DNA of 64,000 bases from Marinobacter sp. 1-4A. GTDB lineage: Bacteria; Pseudomonadota; Gammaproteobacteria; Pseudomonadales; Oleiphilaceae. The stretch lies in NCBI RefSeq assembly GCF_016597725.1, contig NZ_VCGY01000002.1, positions 310,001 to 374,000 on the forward strand. The letters are read 5' to 3'. The position numbers and the translations under genes are program-made. Below, piece after piece: positions 27,384 through 35,255 of the stretch. Under the pieces are notes generated by a model. That model ran no database searches, had not been told where the DNA came from, and saw only the letters and a list, made by a program, of their open reading frames with translations. Every line of letters begins with the position of its first letter. The first letter of the stretch is position 1.

Positions 27384-27883
27384 GGCGCGATGATAAAGAG
27401 GCTACTGACGCTCAGGATATCAGTTTATACCCCCCTGGTATGGGAGCATTTTTGCTGGCTACTTTATGCATGCTGGCTACGCATACTTGCCTGCTTTTAT
27501 CCGTTTACGCCCTCTATGTTCAGCCGATTCCCAATCACGAAGATTCGGCTGGGTTAATTCTGGCTGTAGGCGCACTCAGCGCTTTTTTGGTGATTCATCC
27601 GAGCTTTCTCCTGACACGCGCCAAACCTCGCAACCTTCGTTTTCTAGGTACGTTGAGCACCATCTATGCAGTATTTCTTCTCTTAGTCAGCATATGGTCG
27701 CTTTATGTCGCCGATCCTTTGATCTACATTGCCGGAATTGGCCTTACAACGGCTACAGTTTGTAGACTTATTTACAGGAGTAGCAGAATCCGCCTTTTTT
27801 CTGATCACTACGTGCGGTTGTGGGGTCTACTGAAAGAACCTAATAGAAAACACATCCAAAATACTCCACCAGCGGAACATTAA
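27380..27883 (+). CDS. Small membrane protein coupled to the upstream gene
   Basis: 167 aa with four predicted membrane helices (about residues 24-46, 56-76, 88-108 and 112-132) and a basic C-terminal tail. It is unrecognised. The ATG overlaps the stop of the 302-aa gene, so it is made with it. A four-helix partner of a membrane-active protein would fit an immunity protein against a pore-former; this is inference only. Confidence 0.6.
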   Translation: MRRDDKEATDAQDISLYPPGMGAFLLATLCMLATHTCLLLSVYALYVQPIPNHEDSAGLILAVGALSAFLVIHPSFLLTRAKPRNLRFLGTLSTIYAVFLLLVSIWSLYVADPLIYIAGIGLTTATVCRLIYRSSRIRLFSDHYVRLWGLLKEPNRKHIQNTPPAEH

Positions 27884-27978
27884 ATTTAAGCCCTGTTTGA
27901 TGCACTGAAATAAGGATCGCTTTTCCGGTGCGGAGCACTTCCAAATCGCCCCAAGCCCAGCCGTTAATTGGTAAAGCT

Positions 27979-28389
27979 ATGGAACCTGTGATTCAAGAAG
28001 AATTAACCGGTTGTGGTATCGCGGCATGTGCCACTCTAGCCGGTGTCAGCTACGCAGAGGCCCAGCAAAAAGCAAATGCACTAGGCATTTACGCGACAGA
28101 CACAACACTTTGGTCAGAAACAGAGCACGTTCGGACATTACTTCGTGAACTCGGCATCTCTGTTTCGCCCAAAGAAACACCTTTTGAAGCTTGGGAGTGT
28201 CTACCAGATAGGGCTCTTATGGCCATCAAATGGCGCATCGAACAAGGTAAGCCCTTTTGGCACTGGGTTGTTTTCATCAGGGAGCACGGCGAGGCGAAGG
28301 TACTGGACTCAAAAAAGGCACTGAAATCCAATACCCGTAAGGATTTCGGGCGCATTAAGCCCAAGTGGTACATTGAAATATTGAATTAA
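27979..28389 (+). CDS. C39-like papain-fold peptidase domain protein
   Basis: 136 aa. The N-terminus has an active-site-like TGCGIAACATLAGVSYAEA (Cys near residue 10). A conserved His (FWHWVVF, about 94) and an Asp (VLDSKKA) follow in the order expected of a C39/papain-like triad. The frame is open from a GTG at 27928, but ATG 27979 matches the usual short lead before the Cys. There is no transporter or precursor peptide next to it, so it is not a bacteriocin exporter domain. Its role is unknown. Confidence 0.65.
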   Translation: MEPVIQEELTGCGIAACATLAGVSYAEAQQKANALGIYATDTTLWSETEHVRTLLRELGISVSPKETPFEAWECLPDRALMAIKWRIEQGKPFWHWVVFIREHGEAKVLDSKKALKSNTRKDFGRIKPKWYIEILN

Positions 28390-28470
28390 CAAAGCCTCGC
28401 AGTAAGCGATGCAAGCTCGCCCTTACTCCGCGAGCACTATGAACAAAAAATCAGTAAAGCCTTTTTCATT

Positions 28471-28620
28471 TTAACTCCCAAAACAATGCTCTTCGCGCCC
28501 TCGGAAAGTAACAGCTGTCGGAACAGGTGGCCCCATTTTTTCTGAAACAAATGAGACCAAATCACGAGCCCGAAAAATATACCAGTCGCCATTTTCACCA
28601 GAAGAAACTTTCCCTTCCAT
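28471..28620 (-). CDS. Possible 49-aa small ORF or gene remnant
   Basis: An open frame of 49 codons with well-formed protein character (NGDWYIFRARDLVSFVSEKM near the start). It has no visible ribosome site. It is in the same frame as, and 18 bp downstream of, the stop of the frameshifted gene at 28639-29111. It may be a remnant of a larger protein or a real small protein. The rest of the 28390-28638 gap holds only an imperfect hairpin around 28395-28434. Confidence 0.3.
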   Translation of the reverse strand: MEGKVSSGENGDWYIFRARDLVSFVSEKMGPPVPTAVTFRGREEHCFGS

Positions 28621-28638
28621 AGCGTGTTGCGCTATTGC

Positions 28639-29111
28639 TTAGTCACACATAACAAACTGACTTTGATCTTTATCGCTACTCGCAGCAGCCAACTGAGCAA
28701 CTTGTATCAGCGCTGGCGTAACCACAAACTCGGCCCCGGTGCCTGGCCAATAGAAGTCAGCAACAAGGGCATCATCGTTATTCTCGCACAATGTTAGCAA
28801 CACCGGCTCTTCGGGAATCACCGTTTCCTCGCCTTTTTCTACCGCCATTGCATAGCTAATATCACCACGCTGTCGACCCCGGATAGGAGTGATGATCTCG
28901 GCACGGTAAATATGCCACACCATGTTTGGACTATTGGCACAATGGCTACACTACTAACACTGTACACACGCACCACGGCGCTAAATTGGGTTTGCACTAC
29001 GCTTTTTTGTAAAAACCGCTGCTGCGCTTCAGTGTTCAACGGTTGCCCCGCGTAACTACAGCCAGCCTGCAAAAGTGCCGCTACCAACAAAGAAAAGGAG
29101 AAACACCTCAT
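28639..29111 (-). pseudogene. Frameshifted small lipoprotein gene
   Basis: Two overlapping frames together make one sensible protein. The first (from ATG 29111) has a signal peptide with lipobox (LLQAGC) and continues to about QFSAVVRVYSVSS. The second (ending at 28639) carries SPNMVWHIYRAEIITPIRG, SYAMAVEKGEE and FYWPGTGAEF, which read like the body of a conserved exported protein. A +1/-1 shift near 28950-28965 (in or near AGTGTTAGTAGTGTAGCC on the minus strand) would join them. It is either a recent pseudogene or a sequencing error. Confidence 0.6.
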
Positions 29112-29168
29112 GCCGTTATGTCTCACTGCGAGCGATGGACCTTCGAGCTAGCATTGCAAGGGAACACC

Positions 29169-30236
29169 TCACTGAGTCTGCACCATCTCATCCGTCACCT
29201 GATACTCCCCCACCAGCCAGCGCAGGATTTCGCTGGCGGCCGGGTGGTCGTAGGCATCGTAGGTACGCATCAGGCTTTGTCGTTTTTCCTCGCTGATGCG
29301 CCCCAAACCCGCATCTTGCAACACCAGTAGGTCAGCATGAAGTTGGTCTGCGAGTTCCCGCCCAAGCACTTCCTTTGCGGCATGGCGAAACGCCTGCCCA
29401 TACTGGTATTCCGGCCCCTGTCGATAGGATTCGGCCAGAGTAATTGCGGGAATCCTGGTTAACGTTGGTTGCAAGGCCGGGTTGATGCCATGGCCTGCCA
29501 GATAGGCCGCATTCGCCGCTGGCCGGCCGGTAAATGCCCGCAAGTGCAAATGCCGCGACATGCGGTCGCCGTCGTTCACCGGGTAGTTATCCCAGAGCAC
29601 TGGCTTACGGCCAAGCCGGTCGCTGACGCGCTTTAGATGGCCGGGAGAAATTTCTCTTGAGCAGACTTCTTCGCCTGTCCAGAAAACTTGAATGTCGTGG
29701 TGCAGAAGTCGGCCAAGAGTTTCCAGATAGGCTGGTGGGCGCTCACCAAACACCCGATCCAGAACCGGATCATCGGAATAGTAGCTGGGGCATAGTGAAA
29801 GAATGCGAACCTGAGTGCGTTCGCGAATCCAGTGCATGATTTCCGCTTGAGTTTCCGCAAGCGCAGGCGTGTCGGCCTTCATGTCGTCGAACAGAATGGC
29901 CAGTTCATCAATACCAATGCGGTCAAGCAACTCTAGTTTCGTAGCAAGCGCCGTGCGGGCAGCTTCGTCAAAACAGTTAAAAATTTCAAAGGGGCTCAGC
30001 CCTATACCAAACCGCAGCCCTTGCTTGCGGCAAAACCGGCCGAACTCGGCAAGCTCCGATGTCATTTCCGGTGGATGAGGCTCTTGCCAGCGCCTACGCA
30101 GAAACGCATCGGCCTTAGGCGCATACAAATAAAAGCCATAGCCATGCGGGGCCAGCGCACGTACCAGTTGTTGCCGCTCTTGCCAGCTCCATACCGGCCC
30201 ATAGAACCCTTCAATAATCCCCAGCGTTGTGCTCAT
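29169..30236 (-). CDS. GH84-type beta-N-acetylglucosaminidase (protein O-GlcNAcase fold)
   Basis: 355 aa with the GH84 barrel. It starts GIIEGFYGPVWSWQER and has the paired catalytic acids in ILFDDMKAD (about residue 118), with FWTGEEVCS and LWDNYPVNDG further on. There is no signal peptide, so it is probably cytoplasmic. The frame opens at 30260, but ATG 30236 has AGGGAG at good spacing and begins directly at the fold. The substrate could be GlcNAc from wall or chitin fragments. It is divergent from an acyltransferase gene. Confidence 0.85.
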   Translation of the reverse strand: MSTTLGIIEGFYGPVWSWQERQQLVRALAPHGYGFYLYAPKADAFLRRRWQEPHPPEMTSELAEFGRFCRKQGLRFGIGLSPFEIFNCFDEAARTALATKLELLDRIGIDELAILFDDMKADTPALAETQAEIMHWIRERTQVRILSLCPSYYSDDPVLDRVFGERPPAYLETLGRLLHHDIQVFWTGEEVCSREISPGHLKRVSDRLGRKPVLWDNYPVNDGDRMSRHLHLRAFTGRPAANAAYLAGHGINPALQPTLTRIPAITLAESYRQGPEYQYGQAFRHAAKEVLGRELADQLHADLLVLQDAGLGRISEEKRQSLMRTYDAYDHPAASEILRWLVGEYQVTDEMVQTQ

Positions 30237-30353
30237 GGCGCTCTCCCTGTTTATTACCACATGGTATACCTACGGCAAGCGAATGGTATATCTCACCCGT
30301 ACTGCCTTCAGCCAAAGCAGGCTACTATAGGAGAAATTCCTACGGAAACCGCT

Positions 30354-31415
30354 ATGAGCCCTTCTCAAACAAGGCTGGGCAGTCTTGATGCATTGCGTGG
30401 CCTCGCTGCTTTGGGGGTCGTGCTTTTTCATTATCTGCCCTATTACGACAAGCTTTTCGGCCATGGGTTCGACATTCCCCAGTTATTAACAGACACCCTA
30501 CTCTTCGGTCGCTACGGCGTTCACTTGTTTTTCATACTCAGTGGCTTTGTCATTTTCATGACCCTTGAGCGCACTCGCAACGCCGCTTGGTTTGGTTTGG
30601 CGAGAGCGGTTCGGCTATTACCAGCACTGTGGACAGGTATTATTCTAACGTTCGTATCCGTGCACCTTCTGGGCCCTGAGAGCCGGGCGGTAAGCTTTGA
30701 AACCGCGTTGCTCAACGCCACTTTGCTGCACGAATATTTTGGTGCCGAACATGTCGACGGCGCTTATTGGAGCCTTGTTGTGGAAGTAACCTTCTATAGC
30801 TGGATGGCACTGTTGTTTTATACGTTGCGCGACTGGTCAAAACTTCGCTTGGCTTTCTGGGTTTGGATGCTGGCGAGCTACGCTGGCGTAATTTGGTGGA
30901 AGCAGATACCCGAAGGCGTCGAATTTCTTGTCAAAGACCTGATGTTCGTGAAGTACGCTCCGCTGTTTATCGGTGGCATGCTGATATACCGTATTTACCG
31001 CTACGGCCGACCGATAATGGCAGACGCAGCACTGCTGGCTCTTGCGGTAAGCCACGGACTCTTTGCCTATAAAATGCCCTATAGCTTGTTCGTGCTTGGG
31101 TGTTTCACCGTGTTTGCGCTGGCCGTTGCCGGGCGCCTCAACTGTCTAGCAAACCGCCCCTTGCTGTGGTTAGGCAGTCTTTCATACAGCCTTTATCTGG
31201 TGCACCAAAATATTGGTTATGGCGTGATTAGCTGGAGCTACAGCGCAGGCCTACCGGGATGGTTGGGCGTTAGCCTAGCGCTTGGCACTGCCTTTCTTCT
31301 TGCCTCGCTGATTCACTACACGGTGGAGAAACCCGCGCTGCGCCGCTTCCGAAGTTGGCGCAGCCGCGCTGAAACGGCCCAAACATTAGGCCCAGCAGCA
31401 AAAGCAGCTAAATAG
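30354..31415 (+). CDS. Acyltransferase 3 family membrane protein
   Basis: 353 aa. It starts with the family signature GSLDALRGLAALGVVLFHY (catalytic-type His) and has about 10 membrane helices. FSNNxSxYLxH-like sequence (LSYSLYLVHQNIGY) is near residue 275. Such proteins O-acylate surface sugars, lipopolysaccharide or peptidoglycan. The frame is open far upstream, but ATG 30354 (GGAA about 6 bp before) gives the proper N-terminus. It is divergent from the GH84 gene. Confidence 0.85.
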   Translation: MSPSQTRLGSLDALRGLAALGVVLFHYLPYYDKLFGHGFDIPQLLTDTLLFGRYGVHLFFILSGFVIFMTLERTRNAAWFGLARAVRLLPALWTGIILTFVSVHLLGPESRAVSFETALLNATLLHEYFGAEHVDGAYWSLVVEVTFYSWMALLFYTLRDWSKLRLAFWVWMLASYAGVIWWKQIPEGVEFLVKDLMFVKYAPLFIGGMLIYRIYRYGRPIMADAALLALAVSHGLFAYKMPYSLFVLGCFTVFALAVAGRLNCLANRPLLWLGSLSYSLYLVHQNIGYGVISWSYSAGLPGWLGVSLALGTAFLLASLIHYTVEKPALRRFRSWRSRAETAQTLGPAAKAAK

Positions 31416-31467
31416 ACTAATCTATGATCATTAAACTGAATAAACACTCGATTGACGGAGTTTGGCC

Positions 31468-31926
31468 ATGGAAATAAAAACCTTTGAAGACCTGATTGAC
31501 TGGACCCGCCAACTGCATGCTCATTTGGCAAAGTGCCTGCACGACGCAGCAGAGAAGCACAACAACGAGCGCACCAGTGCGCTTATGGACTACGTTGCTA
31601 GCCATGAAGCTATGCTGGCAAAAACCGTGACAGAGTTTGAGAAGCAGGCTGACCCCAAGGTTTTACAAACACGGCTATATGATTACCAGAACCACAAACC
31701 GCTCAAACCTGGCGCGGCCTGCGACCCAAGGTTTACGACAATGAGCTTTGATGACATAGCCAAAGAGATCTTTGCCTTCCACGACCAAGTGATGGACCTT
31801 TACAAAACACTCATTGGCAAGGCGGAAATCGAAGGCGCAAAAACACTGCTTGAAGACCTATTGTCCCTTGAGCAACACGAAGCCATGCAGCTGTCCAGCC
31901 AGATTGGCAGAATGAACGATCTTTGA
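31468..31926 (+). CDS. Ferritin-like four-helix hypothetical protein
   Basis: 152 aa, almost entirely helical. Regular His/Glu positions are HAHLAKCLHD, ASHEAML, FAFHDQVMDLYK and LLSLEQHEAMQLS. The last resembles the ExxH metal-ligand pattern of ferritin-like or rubrerythrin-like bundles. Start ATG 31468 has GGAG 9 bp upstream. It is a single gene; a hairpin and T-run follow. Exact function is not known. Confidence 0.6.
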   Translation: MEIKTFEDLIDWTRQLHAHLAKCLHDAAEKHNNERTSALMDYVASHEAMLAKTVTEFEKQADPKVLQTRLYDYQNHKPLKPGAACDPRFTTMSFDDIAKEIFAFHDQVMDLYKTLIGKAEIEGAKTLLEDLLSLEQHEAMQLSSQIGRMNDL

Positions 31927-31933
31927 GGCGGCC

Positions 31934-31963
31934 TACGACCTATGTCGTACCCGGGCGTTTTTT
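31934..31963 (+). terminator. Weak terminator after the ferritin-like gene
   Basis: The stem TACGAC / GTCGTA with loop CTAT is followed 8 nt later by a T6 run. The gap between stem and T-run makes it an imperfect intrinsic terminator. Confidence 0.5.
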
Positions 31964-32067
31964 CATTTTACTGAGGCGCAAGATACTTGATAATGTGAAC
32001 CAGTCGTAAGGCCTCTCGAAAGAAGCTCAGGCTAGACCTATAAAAATGACAAAAGGACACAAGAGCA

Positions 32068-33144
32068 ATGAAGATTCGTTCCGTTCTCTCTGCGGCGTTG
32101 ATCACCGTGGCCGCTACTTTCACTTCTGCGCAAGCGTTCGCTGAAGATACTTTTACTCTCAAAATGGCCGAAACCTGGGGCCCTAACTTCCCGATTTTTG
32201 GTGACACCACCAAGAACTTCGCCAAGTCCGTAGAGACCATGTCGAACGGGCGCCTGAAAATCCGCATTGATTCTGCCAACAAGCACAAGGCGCCGCTAGG
32301 CGTGTTTGACATGGTGAAGGCTGGCCAGTACGACATGGGCCACTCCGCCTCCTATTACTGGAAGGGCAAGGTTCCCGAGACGCTATTCTTCACCAGCATG
32401 CCGTTTGGCATGAACGCCATGGAACAGTATGCCTGGTTCTACCACGGCGGCGGCATGGAGCTTATGCAGGAAGTCTATTCGCCTCATAACATGCTCTCCT
32501 TCCCGGGTGGTAACACCGGCGTTCAAATGGGCGGCTGGTTCCGTGAGGAAATCAAATCATTGGAAGACCTTAAAGGTTTGAAGATGCGCATCCCAGGCTT
32601 CGCTGGTGAAGTGTTCGCTGAAGTGGGCGTTAACCCCACCAACATCGCACCGGGCGAGCTATACACTGCGCTTGAGCGCAACACCATTGATGCGGTTGAG
32701 TGGGTAGGCCCCGCTCTAGACTTGCGCCTTGGTTTTCAACAAATCGCTGATTACTACTACACAGGCTGGCACGAGCCAGCCACTGAACTACAATTCCTAA
32801 TCAACAAGAAGGTTTGGGAAAAACTACCGGCAGACCTACAAGAGATCATGCGGGTAGCTATGCGCACAGCTTCCTACGATATGCTGGTACTGTCACAGCA
32901 CGCCAACGCAGAAGCCTGGGCTAACATCAAGAAAGACTACCCGAACGTGCAGATTAAGCAGTTCCCTCAGGATATTTTTCAGGCAATGTTCGATGCCAAC
33001 AAAAAGCTGCTGAAAGAAGCATCTGAAAGCAACGAGCAGGCAGCCCGGATTGTAAAATCGCAACAGGACTATTTGGAGCAGAGCCGCGCTTATACCGATA
33101 TTTCTGAGCGTGCATACCTGAACACCATGGGTACAGTCGAGTAA
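32068..33144 (+). CDS. dctP: TRAP transporter substrate-binding protein (DctP family, keto/hydroxy-acid type)
   Basis: Periplasmic solute receptor of a TRAP transporter, 358 aa with a clear signal peptide (cleavage after SAQAFA, about residue 25). The VEWVGPALD motif near residue 210 resembles TakP and lactate-binding TRAP receptors, in which WVGP and the following Asp line the ligand and metal site. This suggests an alpha-keto or hydroxy carboxylate substrate (family inference). dctQ and dctM follow; a hairpin at 33162-33192 lies between. Confidence 0.93.
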   Translation: MKIRSVLSAALITVAATFTSAQAFAEDTFTLKMAETWGPNFPIFGDTTKNFAKSVETMSNGRLKIRIDSANKHKAPLGVFDMVKAGQYDMGHSASYYWKGKVPETLFFTSMPFGMNAMEQYAWFYHGGGMELMQEVYSPHNMLSFPGGNTGVQMGGWFREEIKSLEDLKGLKMRIPGFAGEVFAEVGVNPTNIAPGELYTALERNTIDAVEWVGPALDLRLGFQQIADYYYTGWHEPATELQFLINKKVWEKLPADLQEIMRVAMRTASYDMLVLSQHANAEAWANIKKDYPNVQIKQFPQDIFQAMFDANKKLLKEASESNEQAARIVKSQQDYLEQSRAYTDISERAYLNTMGTVE

Positions 33145-33161
33145 GATAGACGCTGTAATGG

Positions 33162-33197
33162 AGCCGGGATCGCTTCGAAGGTGGTCCCGGCTTTGTT
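33162..33197 (+). terminator. Intercistronic attenuator-like hairpin between dctP and dctQ
   Basis: The stem AGCCGGGA / TCCCGGCT has a 15-nt loop and is followed by a short T-rich tail (TTGTTG). Its position between the receptor and permease genes suggests partial termination or 3'-end protection, giving more DctP than DctQM. Confidence 0.65.
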
Positions 33198-33243
33198 GTA
33201 TATAGCAATAGCAAAATCGCCAGCCCTTGGCGGAGGATAGTAA

Positions 33244-33789
33244 ATGCAGTGGATTATAAAGCTGGACGAGGGCCTTGCCCGTTTGTCCGCTCTGTGTGGC
33301 TGGATAGCCTGTGTCGCTATGTTGCTGATGGCTGGCAATGTTTTCTACGACGTTGTTTCCCGTTACGCGTTTAACGAAGTTTCTATTGGGATGCAGGAGA
33401 TGGAATGGCACCTGTATTCGGTGGTATTCCTGTTCGGGATTCCCTATGCCTTGCGCACCGATGGCCACGTTCGGGTTGACGTTTTCTATACGCGCTGGAG
33501 CGGCAAGGCCAAGGCTTGGGTAAACCTCATAGGTGCGCTGATATTTGTCATTCCGTTTGCCTACTTGATTGGCATCTATGGCTACGATTTCGCCGTGAAC
33601 GCCTACGAAATGGGCGAAGGCAGCGGCGACCCCGGCGGGTTACCCCAACGCTGGATCATTAAATCGATTATCCCGATCACCGCACTTTTTATCGCCATAG
33701 CTGGCCTCAACATGGCTACCTACGCTCTGCGTGTCATGTCTGGTGAGAAACAGTACGAAGGTGAGCACAGCGGAGGGGGTCTCGCATGA
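33244..33789 (+). CDS. dctQ: TRAP transporter small permease subunit
   Basis: 181 aa with four membrane helices, the standard TRAP small subunit. Typical segments are GNVFYDVVSRYAFN and the GHVRVDVFY loop. It overlaps dctM by 4 bp (ATGA) and lies 99 bp after dctP. Confidence 0.93.
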   Translation: MQWIIKLDEGLARLSALCGWIACVAMLLMAGNVFYDVVSRYAFNEVSIGMQEMEWHLYSVVFLFGIPYALRTDGHVRVDVFYTRWSGKAKAWVNLIGALIFVIPFAYLIGIYGYDFAVNAYEMGEGSGDPGGLPQRWIIKSIIPITALFIAIAGLNMATYALRVMSGEKQYEGEHSGGGLA

Positions 33790-35081
33790 TCGGTATGATT
33801 ATGTTTTTGGTTGCCCTGTTCATGCTGATGCTGGGCTTCCCCGTTGCCTTCACCTTTGGTGGCGTTGCTCTGTTCTTTGGTGTGTTCGCAGAAGGCATGG
33901 ATTTATTTGCTTTCATGCCTTACCGCATCATGAGCGTTATGCAAAACACCGTTCTGATGGCTGTGCCTCTGTTTATTTTCATGGGCGTTATCTTGCAGCG
34001 CACCCGCCTTGCTGAACAATTATTAACCTCCATGGGCCGGCTGTTTGGCGGGCTACCGGGCGGCTTGGCCATATCAACTATTCTAGTGGGCGCTTTGCTC
34101 GCGGCTTCCACCGGCGTTGTGGGCGCAAGCGTAGTAGCCATGGGCCTGATTTCCCTACCGGTTATGCTGGCCCACAAGTATGACAAGCGCCTTGCAACCG
34201 GCACCATATGCGCAGCAGGTACTCTGGGGCAGATAGTTCCGCCCTCGATCATTCTGATTATTTTGGGTGATGTGCTTGGGCTGCCTGTTGGCGACCTGTT
34301 CAAGGCCGCCGTCGGACCTGGCGTAGTGCTTATCGGGCTATATATTGTCTATATCTTGATCATGACCCGCTTCAAGCCCGAGACGGCGCCAGCCATGCCG
34401 AAAGACGACAGCATTTCCCGTAAAAAGGAAGTAATGAATGCGCTGCTGGCGATCATTCCGCCGTTGGCGTTGATTGTTATCGTGCTCGGCTCAATCTTTA
34501 CCGGCATTGCCACACCTACAGAATCCTCCGCACTGGGCGGTGTTGGCGCGATTATTCTGGCCATTATCTACCGTCAGTTCTCGTTCCAAATGGTTTGGGA
34601 TGCTTCCAAAGATACGGTCAAAGTAACGGCTATGGTGTTTGCCATCCTGATCGGTGCTACGGCTTTCTCCATGGTGTTTAGCTACACAGGTGGCGACTAC
34701 CTTTTGGAAGAGTGGATGCTGGCGCTGCCCGGCGAGAAGTGGGGCTTTATTATCCTCGCCATGCTGGTAATTATGATTCTGGGTTTTTTCATCGATTTTG
34801 TGGAAATCTCATTTATCATCGTGCCTATTCTGGCGCCAGTGGCTGAAGCTTTGGGCATCAACATGCTCTGGTTCGCCATTCTCATCGCCATGAACTTGCA
34901 GACCAGCTTCCTCACACCACCTTTCGGGTTCTCTTTGTTCTACCTGAAAGGGGTGGCACCACCGGAAGTGCGAACGGTCGATATCTACAAAGGCGTGTTG
35001 CCGTTTATCTTCCTTCAGGTGTTTGTGCTGGCGCTGATCGTAGTGTTCCCCGAGTGGTTTGGCATGAGCTCCTCTTACTGA
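33786..35081 (+). CDS. dctM: TRAP transporter large permease subunit
   Basis: 431 aa with about 12 membrane helices. Family signatures include LGFPVAFTFGG near the start, TGVVGASVVAMG and ATPTESSALGGVGA. It is translationally coupled to dctQ. A GC-rich hairpin without a T-run follows the stop. Confidence 0.95.
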   Translation: MIGMIMFLVALFMLMLGFPVAFTFGGVALFFGVFAEGMDLFAFMPYRIMSVMQNTVLMAVPLFIFMGVILQRTRLAEQLLTSMGRLFGGLPGGLAISTILVGALLAASTGVVGASVVAMGLISLPVMLAHKYDKRLATGTICAAGTLGQIVPPSIILIILGDVLGLPVGDLFKAAVGPGVVLIGLYIVYILIMTRFKPETAPAMPKDDSISRKKEVMNALLAIIPPLALIVIVLGSIFTGIATPTESSALGGVGAIILAIIYRQFSFQMVWDASKDTVKVTAMVFAILIGATAFSMVFSYTGGDYLLEEWMLALPGEKWGFIILAMLVIMILGFFIDFVEISFIIVPILAPVAEALGINMLWFAILIAMNLQTSFLTPPFGFSLFYLKGVAPPEVRTVDIYKGVLPFIFLQVFVLALIVVFPEWFGMSSSY

Positions 35082-35088
35082 TTTGTGG

Positions 35089-35116
35089 CGCAGCCGGGTC
35101 GCCAAGCCCGGCTGCG
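35089..35116. repeat. GC-rich hairpin after dctM
   Basis: A perfect 10-bp stem, CGCAGCCGGG / CCCGGCTGCG with an 8-nt loop, lies 8 bp after the dctM stop. There is no T-tract, so it may stabilise the mRNA 3' end rather than terminate. Confidence 0.55.
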
Positions 35117-35255
35117 ACTGCATACCTGACAAACACAAAACACTCTCTATACTTAGTAAGCAACCAACAATTCTCAGACAAGTATTCGGGATAAGCCTCG
35201 GCGCGCAATCGCCAGCCTGAACAGCAATGTTAGGGTAAAAAAGGGAGTAGAGTCC

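Noticed and set aside
24417..28640. Integron cassette array (attC sites between single-orientation small genes)
   Set aside because: The gaps were scanned by eye for paired RYYYAAC / GTTRRRY boxes and none was convincing; no integrase is present. Only the palindrome at 26384 looks stem-like.
30021..30353. Longer N-terminus for the acyltransferase inside the GH84 gene
   Set aside because: It is complementary to GH84 coding sequence, and the family start motif begins after ATG 30354.
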